Shown here piece after piece: positions 8,037-16,973 of a stretch of DNA of 64,000 nucleotides (its first letter is position 1; each line of letters starts with the position of its first letter). The translations under genes and the position numbers were made by a program. A model generated the notes under the pieces. That model was not told where the DNA came from, did no database searches, and saw only the letters and a program-made list of their open reading frames with translations. This stretch comes from Haloarcula salina (GTDB lineage: Archaea > Halobacteriota > Halobacteria > Halobacteriales > Haloarculaceae). The stretch is from contig NZ_WRXL01000001.1 of assembly GCF_010119195.1 (NCBI RefSeq), forward strand, positions 186,001 through 250,000. The letters are read 5' to 3'.

Positions 8037-9944
8037 ATGGTCGAATCTGCAAGCGGTTCGAGGGGAGACCTGTCTCCGGTGAGCAGGCTGGAGGCGACGA
8101 TTCAGGAGTTTATCAGATACATTCCTGCCGGGGACACGATTCCGGACGAGACGTGGCGCGGACGGCATCGGAACATCCTCGTTCTGTTGCTCGCGCACGT
8201 CCCGTTCCTGTTCCTGCTGGGGACCTACGAGGGATCCGAGTCGCTGATCACGGGCGCGACGCTCCCGTCGATTCCGCTTTCGACCGTCCTGCTCGAACTC
8301 GGTGTCATCGTCGCGCTGGCTGGACTGGCGAGCTGGTCGCGGTTCGGCAGGCGGACCCGGACCGCTCTCGCCACGATGGGACTGGTAGCGTCTTCCGCGT
8401 TCCTCGTCCACTTCTCGGGCGGCTTCATCGAAGCCCACTTCCACTTCTTCGTCGTGATGACCGTGGTCGCGGTGTACGAGGACTGGGCGCCGTTCCTGCT
8501 CGGTATCGTCTTCGTGACGGTGCAACACGGCGTCTTCGGAATGATCGATCCCAGCCGGGTGTACAACCACTCGGCCGCGATCAACAACCCCTGGGCGTGG
8601 GGGGTCATCCACGGCGCGTTCGTGCTGGCGCTCGCGTCGGCGCTGATGGCTCACTGGTACTCGACCGAGCGGTCCCGCGAGGAGGCCCAGGAGCAGCTCC
8701 AGCAGGCCCGTGAGAAGACCGCCCAGATCGAGGACTTGGAGCAGAAGCAGGCCGAGATCGAACAGGCCAGGGCCGAGGCCGAGGAGATGAAGGCCGAGGC
8801 GGAGGCGAAGAAGCGAGAGGTCGAGCAGCTGAACCAGGACCTCGAAGCCACGGCCAACGCCTACAGCCAGACGATGGCACAGGCGGCGGCCGGCGACCTC
8901 GCCGTGCGGGTCGATCCCGAGACCGACAGCGACGCGATGGCCCAGATCGCCGAGGCGTTCAACGAGATGATGGACGAGACGGAGACGGCGATGCAGGAGA
9001 TTCAGACGTTCGCAAGCGAGGTGACGACCGCGAGCGAGGAGGCAAGCGAGGGTTCCAGAGAGGCGAAGCAGGCCAGCGAGACCGTGAGCGACGCGATCCA
9101 GCAGATCGCGGACGGGGCCACGGAGCAGCGCGAGACGCTCCAGACCGTCTCCGGCGAGATGACCGAGCTGTCGGCCACGGTCGAGGAAGTGGCCGCGTCC
9201 GCCGAGACGGTCGCCGAGACCTCTCACGAGACGGCGGCCATCGCGGAGGACGGCGAGACGACGGCCGAGGAGGCCATCGAGGGTGCGAAAGCCGTCCAGA
9301 AGACGATCGAATCGACCATCGAGAACGTCGAGACGCTGGACGAGCAGATGGGCGAGATCGGCGATATCATCGGTCTCATCGGCGATATCGCCGAACAGAC
9401 GAACATGCTCGCGCTCAACGCGAACATCGAGGCGGCGCGGGCCAGCGGCGACGGCACGGCCGGCGGCGACGGCTTCGCCGTGGTGGCGGACGAGGTCAAG
9501 CAACTGGCCGAGGAGACCCAGGAGTCGGCGTCCGAGATCGAACAGCTCATCGAGGAGACGCAGGACCAGACCGAGACGACCGTGGCGGAAGCGCGGGCGG
9601 CCGGGAAACAGGTCGACGAGAGCGTGACGGCGGTGCAGGACATCGTCGACGTGTTCTCGCAGGTGGCGGCGAACGCAGAGGAGACCGACAGGGGCATCCA
9701 GGAGATCAGCGACACGACCGACGATCAGGCCGCGAGCACCGAGGAGGCGGTGTCGATGGTCGACGAGGTAGCCGACATCAGCCGCGAGACGGCCGACGAG
9801 GCGGAGCGCGCGTCGGCGACCGCTCAGGAGCAGTCCGCGGCCATCGCGCAGGTGGACGCCAACGTGAAGTCGCTGAACGAGCGCACCGAGGAGCTTCAGA
9901 CGCTACTATCCGAGTTCTCTGTCGGCGACGCGCGGTCGGCGTAG
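8037..9944 (+). CDS. Methyl-accepting chemotaxis transducer with six-TM sensor module
   Basis: A 635-residue haloarchaeal transducer. About residues 38-205 form six predicted membrane helices in place of a periplasmic sensor. They contain histidine-rich motifs (HFSGGFIEAHFHFFVV and TVQHGVFG). A long Glu/Gln-rich coiled coil (about 210-280) and a HAMP-like segment (AAAGDLAVRVDPETDSDAM) follow, then the methyl-accepting signalling hairpin with the conserved tip IAEQTNMLALNANIEAARA. It should relay to CheA/CheW to control the archaellum. The ligand is unknown; light, redox or a membrane-soluble cue are possible. Confidence 0.93.
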   Translation: MVESASGSRGDLSPVSRLEATIQEFIRYIPAGDTIPDETWRGRHRNILVLLLAHVPFLFLLGTYEGSESLITGATLPSIPLSTVLLELGVIVALAGLASWSRFGRRTRTALATMGLVASSAFLVHFSGGFIEAHFHFFVVMTVVAVYEDWAPFLLGIVFVTVQHGVFGMIDPSRVYNHSAAINNPWAWGVIHGAFVLALASALMAHWYSTERSREEAQEQLQQAREKTAQIEDLEQKQAEIEQARAEAEEMKAEAEAKKREVEQLNQDLEATANAYSQTMAQAAAGDLAVRVDPETDSDAMAQIAEAFNEMMDETETAMQEIQTFASEVTTASEEASEGSREAKQASETVSDAIQQIADGATEQRETLQTVSGEMTELSATVEEVAASAETVAETSHETAAIAEDGETTAEEAIEGAKAVQKTIESTIENVETLDEQMGEIGDIIGLIGDIAEQTNMLALNANIEAARASGDGTAGGDGFAVVADEVKQLAEETQESASEIEQLIEETQDQTETTVAEARAAGKQVDESVTAVQDIVDVFSQVAANAEETDRGIQEISDTTDDQAASTEEAVSMVDEVADISRETADEAERASATAQEQSAAIAQVDANVKSLNERTEELQTLLSEFSVGDARSA

Positions 9945-9995
9945 GCACGCCCGCGGTCCAGCACGCTCTTGTCCGCAGCAGCCGAACGACGAGCC

Positions 9996-11246
9996 ATGAC
10001 AGTTGTCGTCGTCGGCGGCGGGCTCGCCGGACTGGTCGCCGCTCGTCACCTGGCCGAGTCCGGACGCGACGTGACCGTGTTCGAGGAGCGTGAGGAGGTC
10101 GGCGGGCGCGTCCGGACCGCCAAAGCGGACGGCTACACCTTCGACCGCGGCTTCCAGGTCATGTTCAGCGCCTACCCCGCAGCGAAGCGGGAACTGGACA
10201 TCGAGGCGCTGGCCCCGCGGGCCTTCACGCCGGGGGCGACCATCGCCGCGCCGAACCACCGCTCGGTGCTCTCGGACCCGCTCCGGAACCCGACGGCCGC
10301 TCCCCAGACGCTGTTCAACACGGACGTGCGGACGGCGGACAAGCTCCGGCTGTTTCGCCTCCAGCGCGAACTGGCGGATGTCGAGCCGGCCGAACTGCTC
10401 GCCCGCGGTGGCTCGACTATCGCCGAGTATCTCGCCGACTACGGCTTCTCCCGGCGGTTCGTCGAGCGCTTCGCCGCGCCGTTCTACGGCGGCATCACGC
10501 TCGACCGCTCGCTCGAGACGGACAGCGCCGTCTTCGAGTACACCTACAAGATGCTCAGCGAGGGCGAGATCTTCGTCCCGGCCGGCGGGATGCAGGCGAT
10601 CCCGAGACAGCTCGCCGACCGAGCGCGGGCGGCCGGCGCGACCATCGAGACGGACGCGGCGGTCACCGACCTGCAGGCCGACGACGGCGAGGTAACCGTC
10701 GAGACGGGGAGCGAAACCGTCACCGCCGAGAGCGCCGTCGTCGCCACGGACCCGCGAACCGCGGCGGACCTGACCGGCGTGGAGACGATTCCGACCGAGG
10801 CCCTGGGCTGTGTCACGCAGTACTTCTCGCTGCCGAGCAGCCGCGCCCCGGACACGGGCAAGCGAATCGCCCTCAACGCGGCCGACGACCGGCCCAACAC
10901 CGTCGCACCGCTGTCGGCCGTCGCGAGCGAGTACGCGCCCGAGGACATGGCGCTGTACGGCGCGACGTTCCTCGGGACGCCCGAGGAGAGCGACGCGGAA
11001 CTGGCCGAGGAGGTCAGGGCGGCCCTGCGGTCGTGGTATCCGAAGGCGAGCTTCGACGCGCTCGAACTGCGTCGAACCGACCGCGTCCCGTTCGCGCAGT
11101 TCGCCCAGCCGCCGGGCTTTCGCCGGTCGCTCCCCGACCCGACCGCGCCCGAGGGGAACGTCGTCCTGGCCGGCGACTACACCCGCTGGTCCTCGATTCA
11201 GGGGGCGCTGGAGAGCGGCAACGTGGCCGCCGACCTGGTACGCTGA
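9996..11246 (+). CDS. NAD(P)/FAD-dependent oxidoreductase (amine oxidase/phytoene desaturase fold)
   Basis: A 416-residue flavoprotein. The FAD-binding motif VVVVGGGLAGLVAARHLAES opens the protein, followed by EEREEVGGRVRT, the second dinucleotide signature of the amine-oxidase/carotene-desaturase superfamily. The C-terminal FAD contact is NVVLAGDYTRWSSIQGALES. The ATG at 9996 is chosen because the Rossmann strand begins directly after it. The substrate is unknown; haloarchaeal relatives are often linked to carotenoid or quinone chemistry, which is inference. Confidence 0.88.
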   Translation: MTVVVVGGGLAGLVAARHLAESGRDVTVFEEREEVGGRVRTAKADGYTFDRGFQVMFSAYPAAKRELDIEALAPRAFTPGATIAAPNHRSVLSDPLRNPTAAPQTLFNTDVRTADKLRLFRLQRELADVEPAELLARGGSTIAEYLADYGFSRRFVERFAAPFYGGITLDRSLETDSAVFEYTYKMLSEGEIFVPAGGMQAIPRQLADRARAAGATIETDAAVTDLQADDGEVTVETGSETVTAESAVVATDPRTAADLTGVETIPTEALGCVTQYFSLPSSRAPDTGKRIALNAADDRPNTVAPLSAVASEYAPEDMALYGATFLGTPEESDAELAEEVRAALRSWYPKASFDALELRRTDRVPFAQFAQPPGFRRSLPDPTAPEGNVVLAGDYTRWSSIQGALESGNVAADLVR

Positions 11247-11283
11247 CGACGAGTGGAGAGAAAGGTCCGGTCGATGCGACGGC

Positions 11284-11439
11284 CTACGCTGCCCGGCCGC
11301 CGCTACTCGTGTTTCCCTCGTCGTGGCCCTCGTCCTCGTAGAGCACTTCAGAGACGTACTTGATGGTCGCGAAGTAAATCAGCGTCAGCGCGAGCAGCGT
11401 AACCGCGATGAGGCCGAGCGCGATCTGTGTCTGAACCAT
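11284..11439 (-). CDS. Small single-TM membrane protein
   Basis: A 51-residue protein starting MVQTQIALGLIAVTLLALTL at 11439. One membrane helix is followed by an acidic cytosolic or external tail (YEDEGHDEGNTSSGG). The family is unrecognised. A start at 11466 is possible but would add a charged segment before the helix. It lies between the FAD oxidoreductase and the phosphoesterase. Confidence 0.65.
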   Translation of the reverse strand: MVQTQIALGLIAVTLLALTLIYFATIKYVSEVLYEDEGHDEGNTSSGGRAA

Positions 11440-11476
11440 GTTCCAGCGTCCACCGTCGCGGCTCAAATACCTACCG

Positions 11477-12157
11477 CTATAGCATGCGCCGAAATTCCCC
11501 CAGCGGCGGGAACGACAGGGTCTCGCGCCCGCTCTCGTCCCAGACGCTCGGTTCCAGTCGGTCGGCGTCGGTGAGCAGCGGCGACTGGAAGTCGTCGGCG
11601 CGCATGTCGTTGACCTCGACGCCCGCGTTCAGCCTGTTGAACGACGGGAGCATCACGACCTCTGCGCCGCGGTACTGGTCGGTCCCCACGAGGTAACAGG
11701 GCCGGCGCTGGCCCTCGATGCGGATGGTCGGGTGGTCGTGGCCGACGACGTAGCGGTCGGCGTCGGTCTCGGGGACCTCGTGGCCGTGACAGACCACCGT
11801 GTCGCCGACGCGGTACTCGCGCTCGGTCGGGCCGTCCCAGACCGAATCGAGCATCGTGTCGTGGTTTCCCGGCGTCACCAGCAGGCGTGCGCCCGCCTCG
11901 CGACACGCGCTCCTGAGGCCCGCGACGGTGGTCTCGACGGTCCGGGGTACGGTCTGGAACGAGTGCAGGAGGTCGCCGGCGACGACGGCTTCGTCGGGGT
12001 CGTGGCGCTCGACGAGCGACCGGAACCGCTCGACCACGTCCGAACTGGAGCCGACCGGGAGTTCGAGCGAGCCGCCCGTCCCGCGTCCGACGTGGAGGTC
12101 GGCGACGACGAGCGTGTCGCCGAGGACGAGCGCCCGGTCGTCGTACGCGTCTGTCAT
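11477..12157 (-). CDS. Calcineurin-like metallophosphoesterase
   Basis: A 226-residue protein with the ordered metal-binding motifs of the family: VVADLHVGRG (D-x-H), VVAGDLLHS (GD), TPGNHDTML (GNHD), VVCHGHEVP (GH) and VVGHDHPTI (GHxH-like). The chosen start MTDAYDDRALVLGD at 12157 leaves a short divergent promoter region with the neighbouring regulator. It resembles the archaeal phosphoesterases often encoded beside DNA-repair helicases, but no such gene is adjacent here. Substrate unknown. Confidence 0.87.
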   Translation of the reverse strand: MTDAYDDRALVLGDTLVVADLHVGRGTGGSLELPVGSSSDVVERFRSLVERHDPDEAVVAGDLLHSFQTVPRTVETTVAGLRSACREAGARLLVTPGNHDTMLDSVWDGPTEREYRVGDTVVCHGHEVPETDADRYVVGHDHPTIRIEGQRRPCYLVGTDQYRGAEVVMLPSFNRLNAGVEVNDMRADDFQSPLLTDADRLEPSVWDESGRETLSFPPLGEFRRML

Positions 12158-12232
12158 CGCCGTCCAGTCGGTGCCGACGACGGATATATCGCCCGCCACG
12201 GTCGCGGCGGCCGTCCTGACGCTGTCGGTGGT

Positions 12233-12240
12233 ATTTTTAC
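12233..12240 (+). promoter_or_regulatory. TATA-like element of MarR-like regulator gene
   Basis: ATTTTTAC is centred 27 nt before the ATG at 12263, consistent with leaderless transcription. Confidence 0.5.
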
Positions 12241-12262
12241 CGGGGACCCCCGTGGGTCCTGT

Positions 12263-13030
12263 ATGGTCGACGTCCTGGAGAACAAGCGGGCCGCGACGCG
12301 GTTCCGGGTCCTCGTGGAGATCGCAGAGCGCCAGCCCGCGGTGAGTCAGGGCGAGATCGCCGACGCCGTCGGCGTCACCAGCCAGGCCGTCAGCGAGTAC
12401 ATCCGCGAACTCGTCGACGAGGGGCTTGTCGAGAAGGAGGGCCGGTCGCGCTACCGCGTCACCAAGGAGGGCGTCGACTGGGTGTTCCAGTCCGCGACCG
12501 ACGTGCGCCGGTTCGTCGACCACGTCACCGACGACGTGCTCGGTAGCGTGCAGGAGGACGCCGCCATCGCGACGGCCGACGTCGGAGAGGGGGAGACGGT
12601 CACGCTCTCGCTGACCGACGGCCTGCTGCACGCCGACCCCGGCGGCGGCGACGCCACGGGCGTGACCACGACGAGCGCGGCGGCGGGCGAGGTCGTCGGC
12701 GTCACCGGGTTCGAGGGCGTCATCGACCTCGATCCCGGCCACGTCAGCGTCATCCAGGTCCCGCCGGTCCGCTCCGGCCCGGTCGAGGACCTCGATGCGA
12801 TCGCGGAGGCCTGCGCGGACGTGCCGATCGTCACCGCCGCGGGCGTCGAGGCCGTCGTCGCGCTCCGCGACGCCGGCGTCGAACCGACGACCCACTTCGC
12901 CGCCGGCGAGGTGGCCGCGGACGCCGCCTCTCGTGGGCTGGACGCCGTCGTCGTCGCCACGCAGGACACCGTCGGGCGCGTGACCGACGCGCTCCGGGAC
13001 GCCAGCGTCTCCTACGACGTGACGCAGTAG
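12263..13030 (+). CDS. MarR-like winged-helix regulator with C-terminal sensor domain
   Basis: A 255-residue protein. Residues 1-75 form a winged helix (RFRVLVEIAERQPAVSQGEI, DAVGVTSQAVSEYIREL, LVEKEGRSRYRVTKEG). The C-terminal domain carries a beta-rich segment (about 95-165) and an alpha/beta part ending VVATQDTVGRVTDALRDA, possibly a ligand- or redox-sensing domain. There is no membrane helix. It is divergent from the phosphoesterase gene and conserved-looking for haloarchaea; the regulon is unknown. Confidence 0.85.
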   Translation: MVDVLENKRAATRFRVLVEIAERQPAVSQGEIADAVGVTSQAVSEYIRELVDEGLVEKEGRSRYRVTKEGVDWVFQSATDVRRFVDHVTDDVLGSVQEDAAIATADVGEGETVTLSLTDGLLHADPGGGDATGVTTTSAAAGEVVGVTGFEGVIDLDPGHVSVIQVPPVRSGPVEDLDAIAEACADVPIVTAAGVEAVVALRDAGVEPTTHFAAGEVAADAASRGLDAVVVATQDTVGRVTDALRDASVSYDVTQ

Positions 13031-13092
13031 GGGGAGGGACGCAGTCGCACCGAGTGGAGAGACTTTTCCCGACGGCAGCCGTCGCCCGAGCC

Positions 13093-13248
13093 ATGAGCGA
13101 CGACGACATCGAGACCGCCGTCGAGGCGTTCCTCAACGAGGCCGACAGCGCCTACAGCGAGTACGAGCAGGGGTACAGCGACGCCGACGCGACGCTTCGG
13201 CGACTCGAAGCGGCCATCGAGGAACTGCGGACCGCCGCCGACGAATAG
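13093..13248 (+). CDS. Small acidic helical protein
   Basis: A 51-residue, strongly acidic, helical protein starting MSDDDIETAVEAFLNEADSA. Heptad-like spacing and Tyr/Asp-rich repeats (YSEYEQGYSDADATL) suggest a coiled coil. A T-rich element (ACTTTT, near 13063-13068) lies about 27 nt upstream and supports this ATG. The family is unrecognised. It has its own short transcription unit between the MarR-like gene and the thiolase. Confidence 0.6.
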   Translation: MSDDDIETAVEAFLNEADSAYSEYEQGYSDADATLRRLEAAIEELRTAADE

Positions 13249-13301
13249 CGCCGGACGCCACCGGCCGAACAGTATTGTAGGGCGAGCGTCATGTATGCGC
13301 C

Positions 13302-14465
13302 ATGACCGACGTGGTCCTGGTCGACGGCGCACGCACCGCACACGGCGAACTGCTCGGAGCGCTCTCGGAGCGGACCGCCGTCGATCTGGGGCGTGCCGCG
13401 GTCGAGGGACTGCTGGACCGCACCGGACTCGACCACGACGCGCTGGACTGGGTCGGCCTCGGCAACGCCGTCCAGGCCGGCGTCGGCCAGGTCCCGGCGC
13501 GGCAGGTCGTCGTCGAGTCGCCGCTCCCCGGCGGCGTGGCCGCGACGACATTGAACGAGGCCTCGGGATCGGGTCTACGAGCCATCACGACCGCCGTCGA
13601 CCGGATCGAGGCGGGCCGCGCCGCGACCTGCATCGCCGGCGGCATGGAGTCGATGTCGAACGCGCCGTACCTCGTCCCGGACATGCGTAGCGGCCGCCGC
13701 CACGGCAACGGCGAACTCGTGGACGCGATGGTCTGGGACTCGCTGTGGGACAAGCACTACGACGCCCACATGGGGACGCTGACCGAGGAACTCGCCGCCG
13801 AGCACGACATCGACCGGACGGCTCAGGACGAGTACGCTCGCCGGAGCAACCACCGCGCGGCCGAGGCCATCGAGTCGGGGACGTTCGGCGAGGAACTGGT
13901 CCCCGTCGAGACCACCGACGACCTGGTCACCGAAGACGAGGGGCCACGAGCCGACACGACGGTCGAGCAACTGGCGAAACTGTCCCCGGCGTTCGTCGAG
14001 GGCGGCACGATCACCGCCGGCAACGCGTCGAAGCTCTCCGACGGCGCGGGCGCGGTGTTGCTCGCCGACGCCGAGACCGTCGAGCGCGAGGGGATGGGCC
14101 CGATGGCCCACGTCGAGGACTACGCCGTGTCCTACCGCGACCCCGCCGAGTTCTCACAGGCCGTGGCCGACGCCGTCGGGGAACTGCTGGAGCGCAACGA
14201 CCTCGCGGTCGCCGATGTGGACCACTTCGAACTCAACGAGGCCTTCGCCGCCCAGATGGTCTACGTCGCCGACGAACTCGGGATTCCGACCGAGAAGCAC
14301 AACCCCCTCGGCGGCGCGGTGGCGCTCGGCCACCCCATCGGTGCGAGCGGCGGCATCCTCACGACCACGATGTTGTACGCGATGGAGCGAGAAGATCATC
14401 ACCGCGGCGTGGTGGGGATGAGCGTCGGCGGTGGCGGCGCGATCGCGATGTCTGTCGTCCGGTAG
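13302..14465 (+). CDS. Thiolase-fold protein with serine at both catalytic cysteine positions
   Basis: A 387-residue bacterial-type thiolase by architecture: GGMESMSNAPY, ELNEAFAAQ, and GHPIGASGG with catalytic His344. The nucleophile site, normally N-x-x-C-G-S-G, reads NEASGSG with Ser88 (codon TCG at 13563). The acid/base site, normally C-x-G-G-G, reads MSVGGGG with Ser374 (AGC at 14421). Usual thiolysis chemistry would need the nucleophilic Cys. Either this is a Ser-type thiolase or it has another acyl-CoA role. The 3' end lies in a tandem duplication. Confidence 0.88.
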   Translation: MTDVVLVDGARTAHGELLGALSERTAVDLGRAAVEGLLDRTGLDHDALDWVGLGNAVQAGVGQVPARQVVVESPLPGGVAATTLNEASGSGLRAITTAVDRIEAGRAATCIAGGMESMSNAPYLVPDMRSGRRHGNGELVDAMVWDSLWDKHYDAHMGTLTEELAAEHDIDRTAQDEYARRSNHRAAEAIESGTFGEELVPVETTDDLVTEDEGPRADTTVEQLAKLSPAFVEGGTITAGNASKLSDGAGAVLLADAETVEREGMGPMAHVEDYAVSYRDPAEFSQAVADAVGELLERNDLAVADVDHFELNEAFAAQMVYVADELGIPTEKHNPLGGAVALGHPIGASGGILTTTMLYAMEREDHHRGVVGMSVGGGGAIAMSVVR

Positions 14466-14544
14466 TACCCGTCAGCGCCGAGGCGAGTGAGCGTCGGCGG
14501 TGGCGGCGCGATCGCGATGTCTGTCGTCCGAGTACCCGTCAGCG
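14419..14544 (+). repeat. Tandem duplication at thiolase 3' end
   Basis: Bases 14419-14477 recur at 14488-14544 with one two-base gap (GGTAGTACCC versus GAGTACCC); the offset is 69 then 67 bases. The repeated unit covers the last 15 or so codons of the thiolase, including the Ser374 codon and the stop, plus the next 13 bases. The second copy is non-coding in its present context, as the first copy's TAG precedes it. Confidence 0.85.
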
Positions 14545-14595
14545 GGGACGAGAGCGAGCGGCGAGTCCCCCGTTGCAGTCGCTGTCGGTCGGCGT

Positions 14596-15390
14596 TCACT
14601 CGGTGTCGTTCGGCGTGATCCGTACCCTGACGACGTCCTCGGTCGCCGGGTAGTCGTACCCGTTGACCTCGGCGATGGGCGCGACGGTCCCGCGCTCGAC
14701 GAGACCGACGTTCGCGCCGCGCTGGCGCGGTGCCTGGTCGGCCCCGACGCCGGGTTCCTCGTTGACCTCGGTGCCGGCGTCCCAGAGGCCGACCCGGTCG
14801 GTCACGTCGCCCGCGACTGGGGCGTTCCCGTCGCCGGAGAACAGCGCCAGCCCGGACGCGCCGCCGAGCGAGTAGAACAGGTCGTTGGACTGGATGAACA
14901 TCGTCACCAGCGAGAGGTACCGCGTCGGGCGGCCGCGCTCGGCCGCGACGGTGAACTCGTAGGCGTCGCCGGGACCGATGGGTGCGGGGCCGTCGGCACC
15001 GTCCGGCGTGGTGAACGCACCGCTCTCGAGTACGGTATTACGGGCGTGCAGCGATTCGACGAGCCGGCCGGGCATCCCGTCCTCGGCGATCTCTTCGAGG
15101 CCGTTGTCGCGCTCGGGGTGCCCCGAGGAGAATATCGGCTCGTCGCGGGTGTGGACCGCGTACGCGCCGGGCGAGAGCGGGATCGCCGTCGTCCCGTCCG
15201 TGGTGTCGAGCGTCGACCCGTCCGAGACGTTCTCGATGCGGACCGTGAACGTCCTGCTCGTCGACTGTGCGTCGTTCTGTGCCGCCGTCGCGCCGATGCC
15301 GATGGCACCGAGACCGACCGCGGTCCCCGCGGCCAGGAACCCTCGGCGGCTCCAGCGGGCGTCGGCGTCTGTGGATTCGTCGGATGACAT
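14596..15390 (-). CDS. Tat-exported spondin-domain protein
   Basis: A 264-residue secreted protein. The N-terminus carries a twin-arginine signal (WSRRGFLAAGTAVGLGAIG) with probable cleavage near ATAAQ. The mature part resembles the Spondin_N fold: RTFTVRIENVSDGSTLDT, the LSPGAYAVHT strand, GLEEIAEDGMPGRL and YLSLVTMFIQSNDLFYS. Haloarchaeal and bacterial spondin-domain proteins are extracellular with unknown ligands. It faces the end of the thiolase and is divergent from the aminotransferase. Confidence 0.82.
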   Translation of the reverse strand: MSSDESTDADARWSRRGFLAAGTAVGLGAIGIGATAAQNDAQSTSRTFTVRIENVSDGSTLDTTDGTTAIPLSPGAYAVHTRDEPIFSSGHPERDNGLEEIAEDGMPGRLVESLHARNTVLESGAFTTPDGADGPAPIGPGDAYEFTVAAERGRPTRYLSLVTMFIQSNDLFYSLGGASGLALFSGDGNAPVAGDVTDRVGLWDAGTEVNEEPGVGADQAPRQRGANVGLVERGTVAPIAEVNGYDYPATEDVVRVRITPNDTE

Positions 15391-15637
15391 GTCGTCTCTG
15401 TCCCGGGTGGGACGACGAGGAAATCGCCGGAGACCAACATATCAATATTTCCAACTGTCGGTCGAAACACTCCCAACTCTGTGACCAGTTCGGCCTGACT
15501 CGGCCGGTCCGGGTGCCCCTGCGGCGGCGGAGTGAGGCGGCCGACACTGACGGCGAGACGACAGCGCCGGTCCCGAGCGCCGACCGCGGCTCGCGGAATC
15601 GGGAAGATTAATCGGGCCGGCCCCCCGCAGGGAGAGT

Positions 15638-16759
15638 ATGACAGGGTTCTCTCGACGAGTCGAGCAGGTATCGATCTCCGGCATCCGCGAGGTGTTCGAG
15701 GCCGCGGGCGAGGACGCCATCAACCTCGGCCTGGGCCAGCCGGACTTCCCGACGCCGGATCACGCCCGCGAGGCGGCGGTCGAGGCCATCCGGAGCGGGA
15801 AGGTCGACGCGTACACGTCGAACAAGGGGACCGAGGAGCTACGCGAGGCCATCGCCGCGAAGCACGCGCGGGACAACGACCTCGACGTGGACCCGGAGGA
15901 CATCATCGCCACGTCGGGCGGGAGCGAGGCGCTCCACATCGCGCTGGAGGCCCACGTCGACGAGGGCGAGGAAGTCGTCTTCCCCGACCCCGGATTCGTC
16001 TCCTACGACGCGCTCACGCACCTCGCCGGCGGGACGCCGCGGCCGGTCCCGCTGCGCGACGACCTGACGATGGCCCCAGAGACCGTCGAGGAGGCCATCA
16101 CGGAGGACACGGCGGCGTTCGTCGTGAACTCACCCGCTAATCCCACCGGTGCGGTGCAGTCGCCCGAGGACATGCGGAAGTTCGCCCGCATCGCCGACGA
16201 GCACGACGTGCTCTGCGTCTCCGACGAGGTCTACGAACACCAGGTGTTCGAGGGCGAGCACCGTTCGCCGGCGGCGTTCAGCGAGTCGGGGAACGTCGTC
16301 GTGGTCAACGCCTGCTCGAAGGCGTACTCGATGACGGGCTGGCGACTCGGCTGGGTCACCGGCGCGAACGACCGCATCGAGCGGATGCTGCGCGTCCACC
16401 AGTACGCCCAGGCCTGCGCGTCGGCCCCGGCGCAGTACGCCGCCGAAGCGGCGCTGACCGGGCCCCAAGACCCCGTCGCGGAGATGCGCGAGGCGTTCGA
16501 GGAGCGCCGCGACGTGCTGCTCGACGGCCTCGAATCGATGGGGCTGGACTGTCCCACGCCGAAGGGCGCGTTCTACGCGATGCCGAAGGTCCCCGAGGGG
16601 TGGGTCGACGAGGTCATCGACCGCGGCGTCGTGGTCGTCCCCGGCGAGGCCTTCGGGGAGCACGGCGCGGGCTACGCTCGCATCTCCTACGCGACGGACC
16701 TGGAGACGCTGAAAGAGGCCATCGGAATCATGGCCGATGCGACCGAGGCGCTCCGCTGA
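15638..16759 (+). CDS. Class I/II PLP-dependent aminotransferase (aspartate aminotransferase-like)
   Basis: A 373-residue fold-type I aminotransferase. The N-terminal motif AINLGLGQPDFPTPDH, the NPANPTG substrate-carboxylate loop, SDEVYEHQVF and the PLP lysine in NACSKAYSMTGWRLGW (Lys228) are all in place, followed by GEHGAGYARISYA. The length matches the archaeal AspC subfamily. The preferred donor (aspartate, aromatic or branched-chain) cannot be told from sequence. It stands alone with its own upstream region. Confidence 0.93.
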   Translation: MTGFSRRVEQVSISGIREVFEAAGEDAINLGLGQPDFPTPDHAREAAVEAIRSGKVDAYTSNKGTEELREAIAAKHARDNDLDVDPEDIIATSGGSEALHIALEAHVDEGEEVVFPDPGFVSYDALTHLAGGTPRPVPLRDDLTMAPETVEEAITEDTAAFVVNSPANPTGAVQSPEDMRKFARIADEHDVLCVSDEVYEHQVFEGEHRSPAAFSESGNVVVVNACSKAYSMTGWRLGWVTGANDRIERMLRVHQYAQACASAPAQYAAEAALTGPQDPVAEMREAFEERRDVLLDGLESMGLDCPTPKGAFYAMPKVPEGWVDEVIDRGVVVVPGEAFGEHGAGYARISYATDLETLKEAIGIMADATEALR

Positions 16760-16934
16760 GCGCTGAGCGGGCCGCTTGACACACTGTCAGTCCGACCACT
16801 GGGCCCGAATTTGGTACGGTCTCGGAAGGGAGTGCGAAGAACGGTTATGTCGGTCGCTGTCCTGTCTCCGACAATCCACCGTGTCACATGCGAACGAAAC
16901 CGGAGCCGGGCCGTTCGGCGGGGAGAGACAGGAC

Positions 16935-16941
16935 TATAAAA
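16935..16941 (+). promoter_or_regulatory. TATA box
   Basis: TATAAAA lies 33 bases before the ATG at 16974, leaving a leader of roughly ten bases that contains a purine-rich GGAGGACAGAGGG stretch able to act as a ribosome binding site. Confidence 0.65.
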
Positions 16942-16973
16942 CGGGCCGACGCAGTTCTCGGGAGGACAGAGGG

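Noticed and set aside
13302-14465. Sequencing error as cause of the two Ser codons
   Set aside because: Two independent substitutions lie in correct motifs with an intact frame, so an error is unlikely, though it cannot be excluded without reads.
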